A DNA stretch of 64,000 nucleotides. It comes from Irineochytrium annulatum. Taxonomy: Eukaryota > Chytridiomycota > Chytridiomycetes > Chytridiales > Chytridiaceae. Numbering within the stretch: position 1 is the first letter of the stretch; every line of letters begins with the position of its first letter. A model generated the notes under the pieces. The model made no database searches. It had not been told where the DNA came from and saw only the letters and a program-made list of their open reading frames with translations. Where the stretch lies: contig JADGJL010000016.1 in assembly GCA_027600665.1 (NCBI GenBank), forward strand, positions 37,241 to 101,240, written 5' to 3'. Positions 35,501 to 46,388 of this stretch are shown one piece after another. The position numbers were made by a program, and so were the translations under genes.

Positions 35501-38116
35501 CATCCTTATGCGCCGGGTACGCGTCCGGCTTAATTAGCGCCAGAGTTCTCTCCTCCGCTTGCTGCGCGGTCGGGGCTTGGGCGGAGATGGAGGCCGCGGC
35601 GGGGGCGACCGCAGACACAGCGTCCTCAAAAACGACCTTTATCTCCCTTTCAGCCGAGGCAGGCGAGTCCGAACCGTGAACGGCATTTTGGGAACCATCA
35701 GTGCCGTAGAGAGCCCGGATACTATATAAAATTAATCATTATGTCGCTTTCGCATCGTTATACCTTTCTGGGCTCTCTTCGCGCGCCTTTTCTGAGTTTG
35801 TGGGCCCTGCCAACTTTCGCCACCCAATAATAGCGTCGACCTTCTCCAAAACCATTGCATAAATGGGAGCGCTAATGACACAAGTAATTAACACAAACGA
35901 AGTAAATACATAAAGCTTGCATACCTGCTCATCCAGGTCGTGAGCGTCTCATAAAACGCCTTCCCTTCATGCTCTTGATAGAACTTTTGCGCGGTCTCTA
36001 GCGAGAATTGTACTTCCGCCTCGTGCACGATCGTAAATCCGTCGTTCCGGATCTTCTCCAAAATCGCCTCCTTCTTGTCCGGGTAAGCGTCCGGCTTAAT
36101 CAATGCCAGGGTCCTCTCCGTCGACGGCGTCACCGTCGCGGACGCTGCCATGTCTGCCTTCGAGGCGTATCTGCTGACCGCTCTACTCGCGGCCATCGAC
36201 GCCGTTCCAGACATCGTAAGTGTCGAGTTCCGGTTCGTTCCAGGGCGCGACTCAAACAGGGATACCATCGAGGCGCCGCTATATAGGTAATGGGGGAAGA
36301 TGTACTGGATCTCGCGAATCGCGTTCTCGATGGACTCGGAGCCATGGACGGCGTTTCGAATTCGATCGGTACCGTAAAGCGCGTGAAGACTGAAATCACC
36401 CATTAGACACACCACCGGGACAAAGGAGGGGTCTAAATACTCACGAAAGGGGGAACTTCTCCTTAGCTTCCTCCGGGTCGTCTGGACCCATAAGCTCCTG
36501 CCAAGCGTAAATAACGTCCTCTCCCTTCAGCACCAAGCAGACGACCGGCCCGCTAGTGATAAAGTTCACTAGGTTATGATACAAGTCCTCATCATCGGCC
36601 CAGGCCGCGTAAAGCTCCTGAGCGTTCTCGATCGGCATAATAATCTCCTCCCTCTTCTGTACTTTCAAGCCGCGGAGAATGATGCGGGCAATAATATCCT
36701 CGGCCACCTCGATCGCATCCGGCTTAATGATAGCTAGCGTCTTCTGAAGCGACGCGCTACGCGCGGCGAAAGCGTCGTGGCTCTCCGGGTTGAAGGGAAT
36801 CTCGGTAATGCCAGAGGAGCCCTCCCCGAAAAAGATGGCGAGCTCACGGGGGGCCGAGACGGTACCGTCCGATGCGTGAAAGGAGTTGATGAGCGAGTCG
36901 ATGCCGTATGCTGCGCGAAGACTTAAAAGTATGAAAGTTAGCGTTTACTCGCCGAAAGCAAATCTACCTTCGCGGTGCGTCCATCTTCGCCTGACGCGGA
37001 TCCTTCGGGCCGACGACCTCCCTCCACAATGCGATAATGTTGACCTTAGCCAACTCCATGGCTAGCACCGGCGAGCTGGAACAAGATTAGTCATCGACGA
37101 GATCGCATGATGCAAACACGTGCCTCGTGATGTAGTTGATCAGTCTATCGAACCACTCCTTCTCTGCATGCTCGCGGTACAGCTCTGTCGCCTGCTCCTT
37201 CGACAACCACACCTTCTTCATGGCCACGACCCTGACGCGGTGCCTATGAATAGTCGAGAGCACCTCGTCGATCACAGACGGACGCATGGCATCGGGTTTG
37301 ATCAGGGCCAGTGTTCGCTCGACCGGCGTTTCGCCGTCGATAGTGTCCTCATCGTAGAACTCCTCAGGCTTTGATTGCCCGTGTGACGAGTGTTTCGCCT
37401 CGACCTGTTCGGGCGTCCCCTTCTGCGACGACGCTCTCATAGCGAGACTCAGCGACTCTACTCCGGGCGCCGTAAGATCCATCTAGCATCCGACAATAAG
37501 GAACCAATTCCAATGCAAAAAGAGACACGGAACGTACCACCGGGTGAGGCTGGTTGTTCTTCTCCAGCTCTAATTGTTCCTTTATACCCTTCTCCACCAG
37601 AGGGGAATTAGCTCCACGAACTAGCTTCACGGGCACGCCATTCTAGAGAAATCGTGATTAGAGAGGGCACAGTCAGAGATAGATTTATCACTCACATAAA
37701 AAAATAAAAAGTGCGGGCATGATTTGTTTCTAAAGCTCGAAAGGGCTTCTATGTTATCGGACTGGGCCTGTATGAAGGATACGCTGTCACCATAGTCCAA
37801 CTTAAGACGCTTAAAGATGGTCGTCATCGGTTCGCAGGGTCCTGCGAACTTGGCTGGATGCAACAAAAGGCCTCGTTAGGATCTAACGCCTCCCAGTGAA
37901 CGGCATGTTGGAGTGATCAACTACTCACAGAATACATCGAACACTGTTAATTCGGATCAGCGCAGTTAGCACCATGATCGGAAGCCGAAAGCAAAGAAGT
38001 TGACTGTCCAGGGACCCACCCTTCAATCCGGGCTTGTTGATGTGAGTGGCGAAGTCGACATCGGTCAAGGCGTTGGACGTGGCCGCGATCTCCACCTTCT
38101 TGGCGTGCGCCGACAT
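32559..38116 (-). CDS. NME8: thioredoxin-like plus eight nucleoside-diphosphate-kinase domains, NME8/TXNDC3-like flagellar protein
   Basis: Model: complement(join(32559..33426,33478..35721,35764..35871,35925..36389,36445..36921,36968..37075,37124..37482,37538..37642,37696..37853,37929..37943,38020..38116)), 1,667 residues. Residues 1-115 are a thioredoxin fold (KPGLKVFDVF, DSVSFIQAQSDN, CPHFLFFYNGVPV) whose WCGPC site reads FAGPC. Eight NDK domains follow, starting near 180, 340, 531, 688, 844, 1014, 1157 and 1315. Domains 3-8 carry RTLALIKPD, GWRALAGPTNSEKA-type and NAVHGSDS motifs with the active-site His; domains 1 and 2 are diverged (NSFHASD, NAVHGSES). A 215-residue Ala/Pro/Glu tail ends in SKPATRP repeats. 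Trx plus three NDK is the NME8 / sea-urchin outer-dynein-arm IC1 layout, so an axonemal role is likely. The intron after 37124 is GC-AG. Confidence 0.9.
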
Positions 38117-38709
38117 CTGAGCGTCGTCTCCCGCCGGATTAGGATCAGCGAGGCTCTCGAATGCCGACCGTCGGTCTGAGTTTGAATTCCAATCTGAGCA
38201 CGGCGTGCAGTATTCGGCGCTTGCTTCCTCGGCGGCTGCGGACGCGAGCGTGCGGGGCGTCGGATCGCGGTCAAATTCGAGGCAGCTGGGGATCCACAGG
38301 CAGACTACGAGGGCTGCGGTGTAGATCCTCCGGAGAAAAGTTCGCATCCGAAAAGGCCGACACCCCGACTTGGAGGCCTCCTCTCACAGAAGTCCGAGTC
38401 AAGTAGGCTTTGGGGCGCGATCCGGGACGCGTCGACGCGGTCGTCGCTGATCTCGCGGTGCCGTGCGATGCAGATTGTCAAATGCCCTCGTTATCCTGCA
38501 TTCCAAGTTTCAGAGATTGAAGAAGATGTAACAAGCTTTTAAGTTTTATTACTGCGAGAGTTTATTATTACGGCAGAGAATTGTTCTTCGTTGAACAGAC
38601 AGCAAAAAATGCAGTTCAGCTGTGCATATGCAGAAGACTCAGAACAAAAGGCAATGGAACCAAAATGAAAGCTACATCAATTAACGGCATCAACGAACAA
38701 AGATCTGAA
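38117..38709 (-). other. intergenic, promoter region of the NME8-like gene
   Basis: The first-exon frame stays open to 38347, where an upstream ATG would add a hydrophobic, signal-like segment (YTAALVVCLWIP). I prefer the start at 38116 because family members begin just before this point and an axonemal protein should lack a signal peptide. Nothing else is recognised up to the citrate-carrier stop at 38710. Confidence 0.45.
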
Positions 38710-40056
38710 CTACTTGAAAAGAGAGAAGACCTTCAAAACCTCCTCATAAACAAGGAATACGATGCCGCCACTGAAAATCAGTCGTCCCAACCTGATCACA
38801 ACAGTTAGTGCATGATTGAACAAATTGCAAAAACCTCGGCGTCGCTCCTTTCCAAAGCGCCGTAACCCCTTCTTCCCGAACCGTCTATCGAAAGGAAAAA
38901 AGGTTAACACGAACAAAAAAGGAACAAGTAAAAACCTTCATAAAACAATCCACGGTCCCCTTATAATGACTCTGCGCATCAATTCCTTGCATCTTCGTCT
39001 TCACCACATCCAAAGGCATCGTCGCGTAGACCGTAATAAACCCAGCCAAGGCCCCGATTCCAAAGGTCGTGTACCACGGCAGCGAGGCCGGCTTCGCCCC
39101 CGGAAGCGGTTCGGGCTTGCGGCCCAGGAACCAATCCTTCATCGTGGCGTACACCGTCAACCGGACAGCCGAGTTGGCGCCCTGCCGCATCATGACGGAC
39201 ACGACGCCCTGGTAGACGCCCTTGAGGCCGCTCTCCTTCACAATGGCCGTCGTGCCGCGAACAAGGCCGTTGTAGCGCGGTGCGGTGCCCGTCGCCTGTG
39301 CACGGATCTGGAAATCCACAAAGATGTTGTTAGAACACACGGGTGGGGTGCAATGTGGTCGAGTGCAGCCGACGCGATGACGTCCACATCAGAAAAATTG
39401 TTAAGAGAAAGCCAACGCACAGAGTCCTCGATGAGCTTGGTCTTGATGGTCTCCGTCGGCGTCACGACAAGAACGGCCTCAATCACGCCTGCCGAAATGG
39501 CAGCGAATATCATTCCCGGGAACGTAGGCTAATGGGACGCCGAACAAAAACAAGAGAAAGATGACCAAGAAAGAAACAAAAAATATCAGCGAACAAAGAA
39601 CACACGCTGAGCAATCCTCTCAGCATGCAAACCTTTCCCGTCTTCGGATCAGCCACCAGCTTTTTAATCTCATCAAAGACAAGGAATCTCACGGCAGCCT
39701 TCGAGGCGGTCCCAACAACAAGTGCAGACACACCCGTGTAGAGACCGCCAATGCCCCGGCTCTTTACCGTCGAGGTCACGATCTGCCATGGCGACAGAGC
39801 ATCCACTGCCGCCGCACCACCGGCCTTCACCGGCAACGAGGCGCCCGCCCGCTTCTTCTGCAGCTGCAGCCGAGTCTTGAGGTACTCGGTCGGATAGGTG
39901 ATGGTCGCCTCCACGGCCCCCGCGACGGCGCCCGCGAGGAACGACTCCACAGCTGAGACCTATGTGACGCCTTCCGTTAGATCCGTGAGGACGAAGGGGG
40001 TCCAAGCATCCCGTCGTATTGGGGCCATGTACCTTGTGAGCCTTGCTGGTGGACAT
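38710..40056 (-). CDS. CTP1: mitochondrial citrate (tricarboxylate) carrier
   Basis: Model: complement(join(38710..38791,38835..38884,38936..39307,39421..39528,39633..39959,40033..40056)), 320 residues. Three mitochondrial-carrier repeats each carry the Px[D/E]xx[K/R] signature: TYPTEYLKTRLQ, VTPTETIKTKLI and TMPLDVVKTKMQ. The segments KLIEDS, RGTTAIVKESGLKGVYQG, RQGANSAVRLTVY and GATPRLGRLIFSGGIVF match the SLC25A1/CTP1 subfamily rather than other carriers. It exchanges citrate for malate or other dicarboxylates across the inner mitochondrial membrane and supplies cytosolic acetyl-CoA. The first exon codes for only eight residues. Six exons, all junctions canonical. Confidence 0.93.
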
Positions 40057-40184
40057 CGAAGTTCGGAGCTGATCATCACCGGTTGACCGCAAAAGCGCGT
40101 GGTGCTTGGGGAATTTTCTGCAACATCTTTAAAATGGTTCTGCCATCCATCATCCTGTCATACTTCATCCGTGGTGTATTACTA

Positions 40185-43114
40185 TTACCAGTATGTCACT
40201 GGAGGCACCAAGTCGCTGTTACCACCTGCCGCTAGGGCCTTGTTCAGAACAACCCCAAGCAAGTTCGGCATATGATCAGGACCCATCGTCGCGCTTATGA
40301 TGATTTCGTTGATATCCGCTGGGTCCGCCCAGACGGCGTGGTAAAACGTCTTTCTCCTCCTCCGGGTGCCCAGCCTTAGCCGTCGCCGCCGCCTCATCCG
40401 ATCCCTGACGGCCCCGCCGCCCCTCCGCCCCGATTCCGCCCGATCCTGTTCATCCTCATCCCCGCTATCATCCTCCTCATCATAACTCTCGTCGCCACCC
40501 TGGTGAGTTGGGTCCACAAGCGCGCCCGTCCCGTCCACGAGCCTGCGCTCCTTCACGAAGTATAATACGCGTCCGGGCACGTGCATGACTACCGTCTCGG
40601 GCCGCACGAGTTCCTCCGATGCACCCGCCCTCAGCGGCACCGCGTCGTTCCCCGCAGTGGACTCTTGGCCGTCCACGCTCGCCCGTTCAACCGACCTGAA
40701 CCCTACCCCAACACCACCGCCGAACTCCTCATCCGCCGACGACCTCGGTGGCATCACTGGCCCCGCGGCCGTTAAGAACCCGTCCCTGCTACCGGTGCCC
40801 GTAAGCTGCCGATCCTCCCCATGGCCCGCCCCCACATCCCACCATTCATCGTCCCTCGCATCTAGGACGCCTGCGGCTTTGACGCCTAGCAAGTCCGAGA
40901 GCAAGAAGCCGCCAAGAACCTCAATTTTCCTCCTTCGGCATCCGGCGACGGCGTCTTTTACCTGCCGCTTAAGCATATGGATGGTGCGCCTATTCAATCG
41001 GGGCACTACGTCGTCGCCGAGGACGATGGAGGTGCAGAAGGAGGAAAAGAAGGGGACGCCTTCCGGCGTGGTGATGCAGCCAGGGGGTGAGTACGCGTAG
41101 CATATCGCGTCGTGACCCTGCACGCGGAGAAGGTATGCTAAGAGGGAAGCCGCGCCCTGTGTGTTACGTTGAGATTAGACCGTAAGCTTATGGGATGAAG
41201 AAACAATGAGATCAACCGCTCCAAGGGAATGCCCGCAAATAACTAGGCTGTATCCCGCGTATTGACTACTCGGATTCTTGAGCAGCTCTTCTAGCAGGCC
41301 GGCAATTTCATCCCGGATGTGCCCCGCCGTCATTAACATCCCCGCATGCGTCTTCGCGGCGATCGGCGGCCCGCCTGGCGTCAGCGGCGGCAGCTGGATA
41401 TTTGAAAGATCGCAATTCAGGTCGACCAAAACTAGAGGAAGACAAATTGGACATTGTACTGTTTAGCGAAGTCCTTACCATCTGCCGTGGACAACGTGCC
41501 CCGGACGGCAACGACGACCGCCTTCTTGTCGTGATCCAGCGCGACGATATAAGGCGAGCGGAAGATGCCGTTATCTAAGGAGATTGCCAACAAGTCCGTA
41601 TGCCGATTCCGCGGAGGTCGTTCCACGACACAGCAGAAGGGCCAGCCGGGCTTCCCTAAATGAGTCCTGACCGAATCGGCCACATTTTGCGCGGAGGGCG
41701 GGCCGCAGAACTGCGGACAAAGAAGGTACTTCACGCCAACGTAAAAGTTCGACAACATGTACAAAGGAAGACCTAACCATTAATAAGAAAACTGAAATCC
41801 AATTCACTGTACAATACGAACCATAAATGGCTTCAGCGTACTGAAAGTAATACACAATCTCCGCAAGCTCCTCCTTGGTAACCGGCGGCCGGCTCTTAAC
41901 GCTACCATCCCTCTCTGGCCCGGCGCTCATCAACGGTATCTCCCCATCCCGCCTCGAGCTCGGCATCGGGCTCGGCTTCCGCTGCGAAGCTTTGCTAAAC
42001 TGCCGCGCCGCCTCAACGCCATTCGCATATGCCACCTCTCCGTCCTCGTCCCGATCTTCCGCGATCCGAGCCACAGCCACCCCCGACGGCACGTTACTGG
42101 AATGGTTGGAGCGCAATGTCGAGGTAGAAGGGCTCTGGCGGGAAAGGCTGGCGCGGTTTCGCTCCTCACGGCGCGCGCGTTCAAGGTGTTGCTTCCGCCG
42201 GACGTAGAGCAACCCTACGAGAACCTGAATTCGCCGGAACGTCAAAAAAACCGTTCCCTATTAGCAAACTGCAGAATACCCACATCACTCGCGACCGTAT
42301 CCGCGTCCCTAAAGAAGTCCGCAAAAACCTTTGCTACATCCATCAACACATCGCGATCCCCAATCCTCGCTCGATCCTTGTGCCCAAAACACCAAAACTC
42401 GAGAGTCTTGACCCATTTCTCCCCTCCGTCGTCTTCTAGGGCGATGTCGATTGGTATGGACCGCACGTACGTGAAGAGCGCGAAGAGGAGCCAGCTGACG
42501 AGCGAGAGAAAGATCAGGGAGACGCTGATCCGGATGATGACGGCCACGGCGGGGTTGTCCGCGCAATTGAGGGGCGAGGGGCCGGCGATAACGTAGAAAC
42601 CAAGGCCTTGGGTTACCTGGTTTAGTGAGATTCGCAAGGCAGGCAAAGCAAGGACTCACGAAGTCGAGGAAGACGAGGAAGGCGTGAACGGGGACCCAGA
42701 GCCTCAAAGACTGACGCGGCCGGTCATCAGACACCTACAGCATCAAATAAGAATACATGCCAACAACGCGTTACTCTCACCGTGCCCCTTAACGAGACAA
42801 ACCCAATGACAAACTCGACCACAAGCTGGCACGCGCATATCGCCGCCCCGGCGTCCAGATACACAAACAGGAGGTACCGCGGCTGACATCCGGAGGAGCT
42901 TGAATTCCCCTCCGGGATCACGACGGTCGCGAGGATGGAGACGAACACGATCAGCCAGGCGCCGTGGATCATAAAGCCGATCATCGCGGGGAGGAGCAGG
43001 TCATCGCCGGCCACCTTGAAGAGACGTTCACGTGCTTAACCATCGACCGTATGGGAGAGAAAAGGCGGAAACGAATACCTGCCATCGGCGCCCGAAGGCC
43101 GTTAAGGCCGGCAT
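40185..43114 (-). CDS. sn1-specific diacylglycerol lipase (class 3 lipase with four N-terminal spans)
   Basis: Model: complement(join(40185..41156,41217..41431,41479..41772,41822..42224,42284..42616,42660..42734,42781..43014,43079..43114)), 853 residues. The N-terminus MPALTAFGRRWQVAGDDLLL matches the start of diacylglycerol lipases. Four transmembrane helices follow (for example WLIVFVSILATVV, IRISVSLIFLSLVSWLLFAL), then a charged linker and the lipase domain with VVVAVRGTLSTADVLVDLNCD and the nucleophile elbow CGHSLGAGAAS (Ser about 527). SIVLGDDVVPRLN supplies the likely Asp and GPDHMPNLL the likely His. A large Gly/acidic/basic insert (about 620-790) interrupts the C-terminal part. The enzyme releases 2-monoacylglycerol from diacylglycerol at the plasma membrane. 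Confidence 0.9.
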
Positions 43115-43931
43115 CGCGGTGATGGGAGGGTTGGAAGAGTTTAGATATTCCTGCGACGCACACGGACGCTTTAGATGCAGGGATTGCGGCAAGATCGCAG
43201 TCACGATCCCAACACCAATTCAGCTCTCGAGTCTCCCAAACGTCTTTATCTCAGAAATCTTGTCAGTTATGCAGCTGGACACTGAAGGCCTCAATTGAAG
43301 TAGACACCGGAGTAAAAATCTACTGTGGGCTTCCAACCCGTCATCGCAATACAATCGTGAGATTTTCTTTCTGCGCTGTTGTGACAAAACGGATGTTTGA
43401 ATGATGTTGACGGATGTTTAAATGATGTTGACGGATGTTTAATTGGTGTTATTACACTGAAGAATGATGTAAAGTCCATTAATATGCTAATTTGAACCCG
43501 CAACACCGTCGCCGCCTTTGCAAGGATAAAAATTAAGGAATGAATGTACTAAACCGAATTGTGGAATGGAACCCAAGCTCGTCGCCATGTATGTGGCAGT
43601 CGACCGGAATAAGTGATGGAGTGAAAAATGAAAAACATGCTAAAGAAAACGTCTCCCGCGCTTCATAATCTCCACAGATGTGACGAAACGACGCAATGGA
43701 CGTGATTAAATGAGTCCTCACAAAATGTTCAATCCCGACGACGTCGATGTGCCTATATAGGCTCCAACCGAATGTCCAGCACCCAGCACATATCATGTCC
43801 TTGTGATATCCCTTCCCAACCCACTCGCAATCGACATCGATCCCATCGCTCTCTTGGTTCCCAGCGCCATCGCTTTCTCTCCACACGGTCGCCCGCCGAC
43901 AACGTCGGCCCTTCTTGGTCCCCCTTTTCCC
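43115..43931. other. intergenic region
   Basis: Upstream of the lipase gene and downstream of the small membrane-protein gene. It contains three 21-base tandem repeats (43389-43451); otherwise AT-rich and without a coding signal. Confidence 0.5.
43389..43451. repeat. three tandem 21-base repeats
   Basis: The unit acggatgtttgaatgatgtt(g) occurs at 43389-43409 and 43410-43430 with one difference, and in a more diverged form at 43431-43451. Confidence 0.85.
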
Positions 43932-44341
43932 TCAAACTCCCGCAGCGGCCATAAAGCGATCACCCCTTCGCACGATGAAGTCCTCCGCACTCCCCTGGTC
44001 CCTCCTGACGGCCGCCGCCGTGGCCCCTGCCGTGGCCACTGCCGGCGCTGCCGACATCATGGGCCCAAAGTCGCCGCCGCCGGTCGTGGTGTTATCGTTC
44101 AGGCCGGCCAGCGCAGCCATCCTGGATTGGTAAACCAGGAGGGCGAGGTATGCGAGCCCTGCGACGGCGGCGCTGAGGGCGATCATGGCCTTGGTCCAGA
44201 AGAGAGCGTTGCAGAGCATGATGCGGGTTGACCTGTGGGAGAGTGATGATGACGTTAGATAGGCGGACGCGTGAAGCTCGATGGGAGCGGAAGGAGCGGA
44301 AATCATCGGGGCAACATTGAGAGAACAGCGTACCTGGCCAT
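43932..44341 (-). CDS. small single-span membrane protein, unknown
   Basis: Model: complement(join(43932..44232,44334..44341)), 102 residues; the first exon holds only ATG GCC AG. After MARSTRIMLCNALFW there is one transmembrane helix (AMIALSAAVAGLAYLALLVY), then an Asn/Thr/Gly linker, an Ala/Val-rich stretch and a charged end (RRDQGSAEDFIVRRGDRF). The positive N-terminus and single early helix would suit a small mitochondrial or ER membrane subunit, but I do not recognise the family. Confidence 0.6.
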
Positions 44342-44930
44342 AGTGGTGATGCGGAGTCGGAAGAGGAGGACGGTGGAGGGTGCGTGGGGTCCGGGTGGTG
44401 ATATGACGGTGAGGTGGTAACGCCAAGTCAATCGAAGCAATGGAAGCCGGGGTCGCACAATGCAAAGGACGGACTGAAGTGTCCGACTCTTGACACTTCC
44501 CTTGCCTGACACTTACACGATGCCGTTGTCCGTCATCAGCGACGTTTAAGCGGGACGAGCCTGGCAATTTGAAAGCGCGTGCGAGTTGGTCAGTGATTGA
44601 ACATGTTTCTTCGGGGCGGACGGCATGTGCAACGAAATTGCGGGACTTGTTTCCTTCGTGTAATTTAACACCGCCTGGACGTTCATTCTCTACTTCCCCA
44701 GGATGGCTACTTTAATTACTTTCTTGTATATTAGCTATGTATGTCATTTATTGGCGCTTTGTATTCGGTCGCTGACCTACCAAGCCGCCCGATCCTACAA
44801 TGATGCCATATATAATTAAGGATTGATAATGCCTGCTATGAAAATGATTTGTGAATCAGCCATACAACTGCCTGTCGCTCCCAACACCCGAATATAATCA
44901 CTCGGTTGGCACGCTATCCGATCGCACACG
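44342..44930 (-). other. intergenic region
   Basis: Lies between the small membrane-protein start and the stop of MRM1, both on the minus strand. AT-rich from 44690; no gene recognised. Confidence 0.5.
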
Positions 44931-45994
44931 TCAGCTTAAAAGGGTATGAATCAAGATTCCACATGCAACTCCGACGTTAAGCGAGTCCAACATCCGCTCG
45001 CTCTTATCCACCTGTATGCCCGCGTGCATTGCACCCCTTATCACGAGATTGGCATCGACACGCTTCGTGACGCCTTTGCTAACGCCCGAACTCTCCGAAC
45101 CCAGGACGAGAACAGTTGGGGCCGTAACGAGGCTGTAGCGCTTAATGCCGTCGCAAGAGATCGCGTAAGGATCGGATATATCCGTACCTGTCGTAACGAT
45201 GCGAAGTCAGTGCATTGCTGTGACCTTGCAGCAGATTATTCAAGACCTATTATCCGCCAGCCCGAATCTGAGGAGGTTGAGACAAAGTTGGGGAGATTTG
45301 TCGTCGCGAACAAATTCATGGATTCCATTGCTCCAGCACTCGCTTTAGATACGATAGGGCTGAAAGGCGCGCTGCACGCGTCGTTTTGGAACCATGCGTC
45401 AGTTGCTTAAAGAATGGACACACGACGTACGTATCGCGTTCCGTGACGACCACGCCATCAATTCCAAAAAATTGAGATGTCCTTAGGATGCTACCGAGGT
45501 TCTAGAGTGCATCTAGCTGAGTTAGTTCGCAAACTCATAAGGTGGAAAGGACTAAAAATTACCTGCGGATCCACTACGCCATCCACCGCCACCCACACAG
45601 GAAAGTCCCTCTTCCCTTTCAGGAACTCGAACTCGATAAAGTCCCTCTTCGACACCCAGGCCTGGTACAGGCCGTCCTTCTGGCCGAATCCCGCCATCCC
45701 CGTCAACCCCGTCACCTCCAACGGCCCCGCCTCCAGTATTAGCCCATTGTGCGGCCTATTTCCCGACATGCTGTCCATCCGCGACCGGGAGAGCCGGCTC
45801 ACGAGCACAGACCGGTGGTCGGCCAGCTCCAAAGCCCGCTCCACCAGGGACGAGTGATCTTTACCCTCCTCGTGAGCGCGATCGCGGTGAACGTCGAGGT
45901 TGAGAACATAGAGGCGGTGCAGGCGGCGGTTGTTGGCCTTGAGGGCCGCGAGGACCGAGGAGGAGCCGAAGAGCGCCTCGCGCGCCTTGCTCAT
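44931..45994 (-). CDS. MRM1: mitochondrial large-subunit rRNA ribose methyltransferase, SpoU/TrmH family
   Basis: Model: complement(join(44931..45187,45247..45371,45431..45501,45563..45994)), 294 residues. The substrate-binding part reads EALFGSSSVLAALKANNRRLHRLYV and HNGLILEAGPL. The SPOUT catalytic domain carries NLGSILRTSQFFGIDGVV (motif 1), APFSPIVSKASAGAMESM, VLVLGSESSGVSKGV (motif 2) and SLNVGVACGILIHTLL (motif 3). This set matches Mrm1, which 2'-O-methylates a conserved guanosine in the peptidyl-transferase loop of mitochondrial 21S rRNA using S-adenosylmethionine. No mitochondrial presequence is visible from the ATG at 45994. The frame is open to an in-frame ATG at 46060, so the true start or a 5' exon may lie upstream. 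Confidence 0.9.
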
Positions 45995-46388
45995 TTTTCT
46001 TCCATTATTTTGGACGAGAAGGTCCGGTGGTTGTTGACATCCTACATACACATATGGCATGCATCGCGGAGTGTATGCAAGCGTGCCAAGGGCTCGGCAT
46101 CATGGCCTTCGAGATCATCTTCATTTTTCGACACGCATCGGCCACCAGCTGGCGCCGAACTCGTCGGAAGCAAGCGCTTCCGGCTATGTGATTGCAATAA
46201 AAATAAAAACATTAACCGCGGAAGATGAACAAACCCAGCACACTCGAACCTGCGATGTAGTTGTCATATTTCCTCTTGTCTTCTTCCATATTGGGACGAT
46301 CACTCCACCAAGGAAAGAAGTTTCCGGGAGGAATCAGACACTCTCGGAATCACCTTTGTCACCCGATCCGATCCATTAACCTGCGGTC
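45995..46388. other. divergent intergenic region
   Basis: About 400 bases between MRM1 (-) and the coiled-coil gene (+), presumably with both promoters. Nothing specific recognised. Confidence 0.5.

Noticed and set aside
38117..38347. Upstream ATG giving the NME8-like protein a signal-peptide-like leader
   Set aside because: Family members start near 38116 and an axonemal protein should not enter the ER. The extension is probably 5' untranslated sequence.
44946..45410. 155-codon plus-strand open frame
   Set aside because: It is antisense to the catalytic exons of MRM1.
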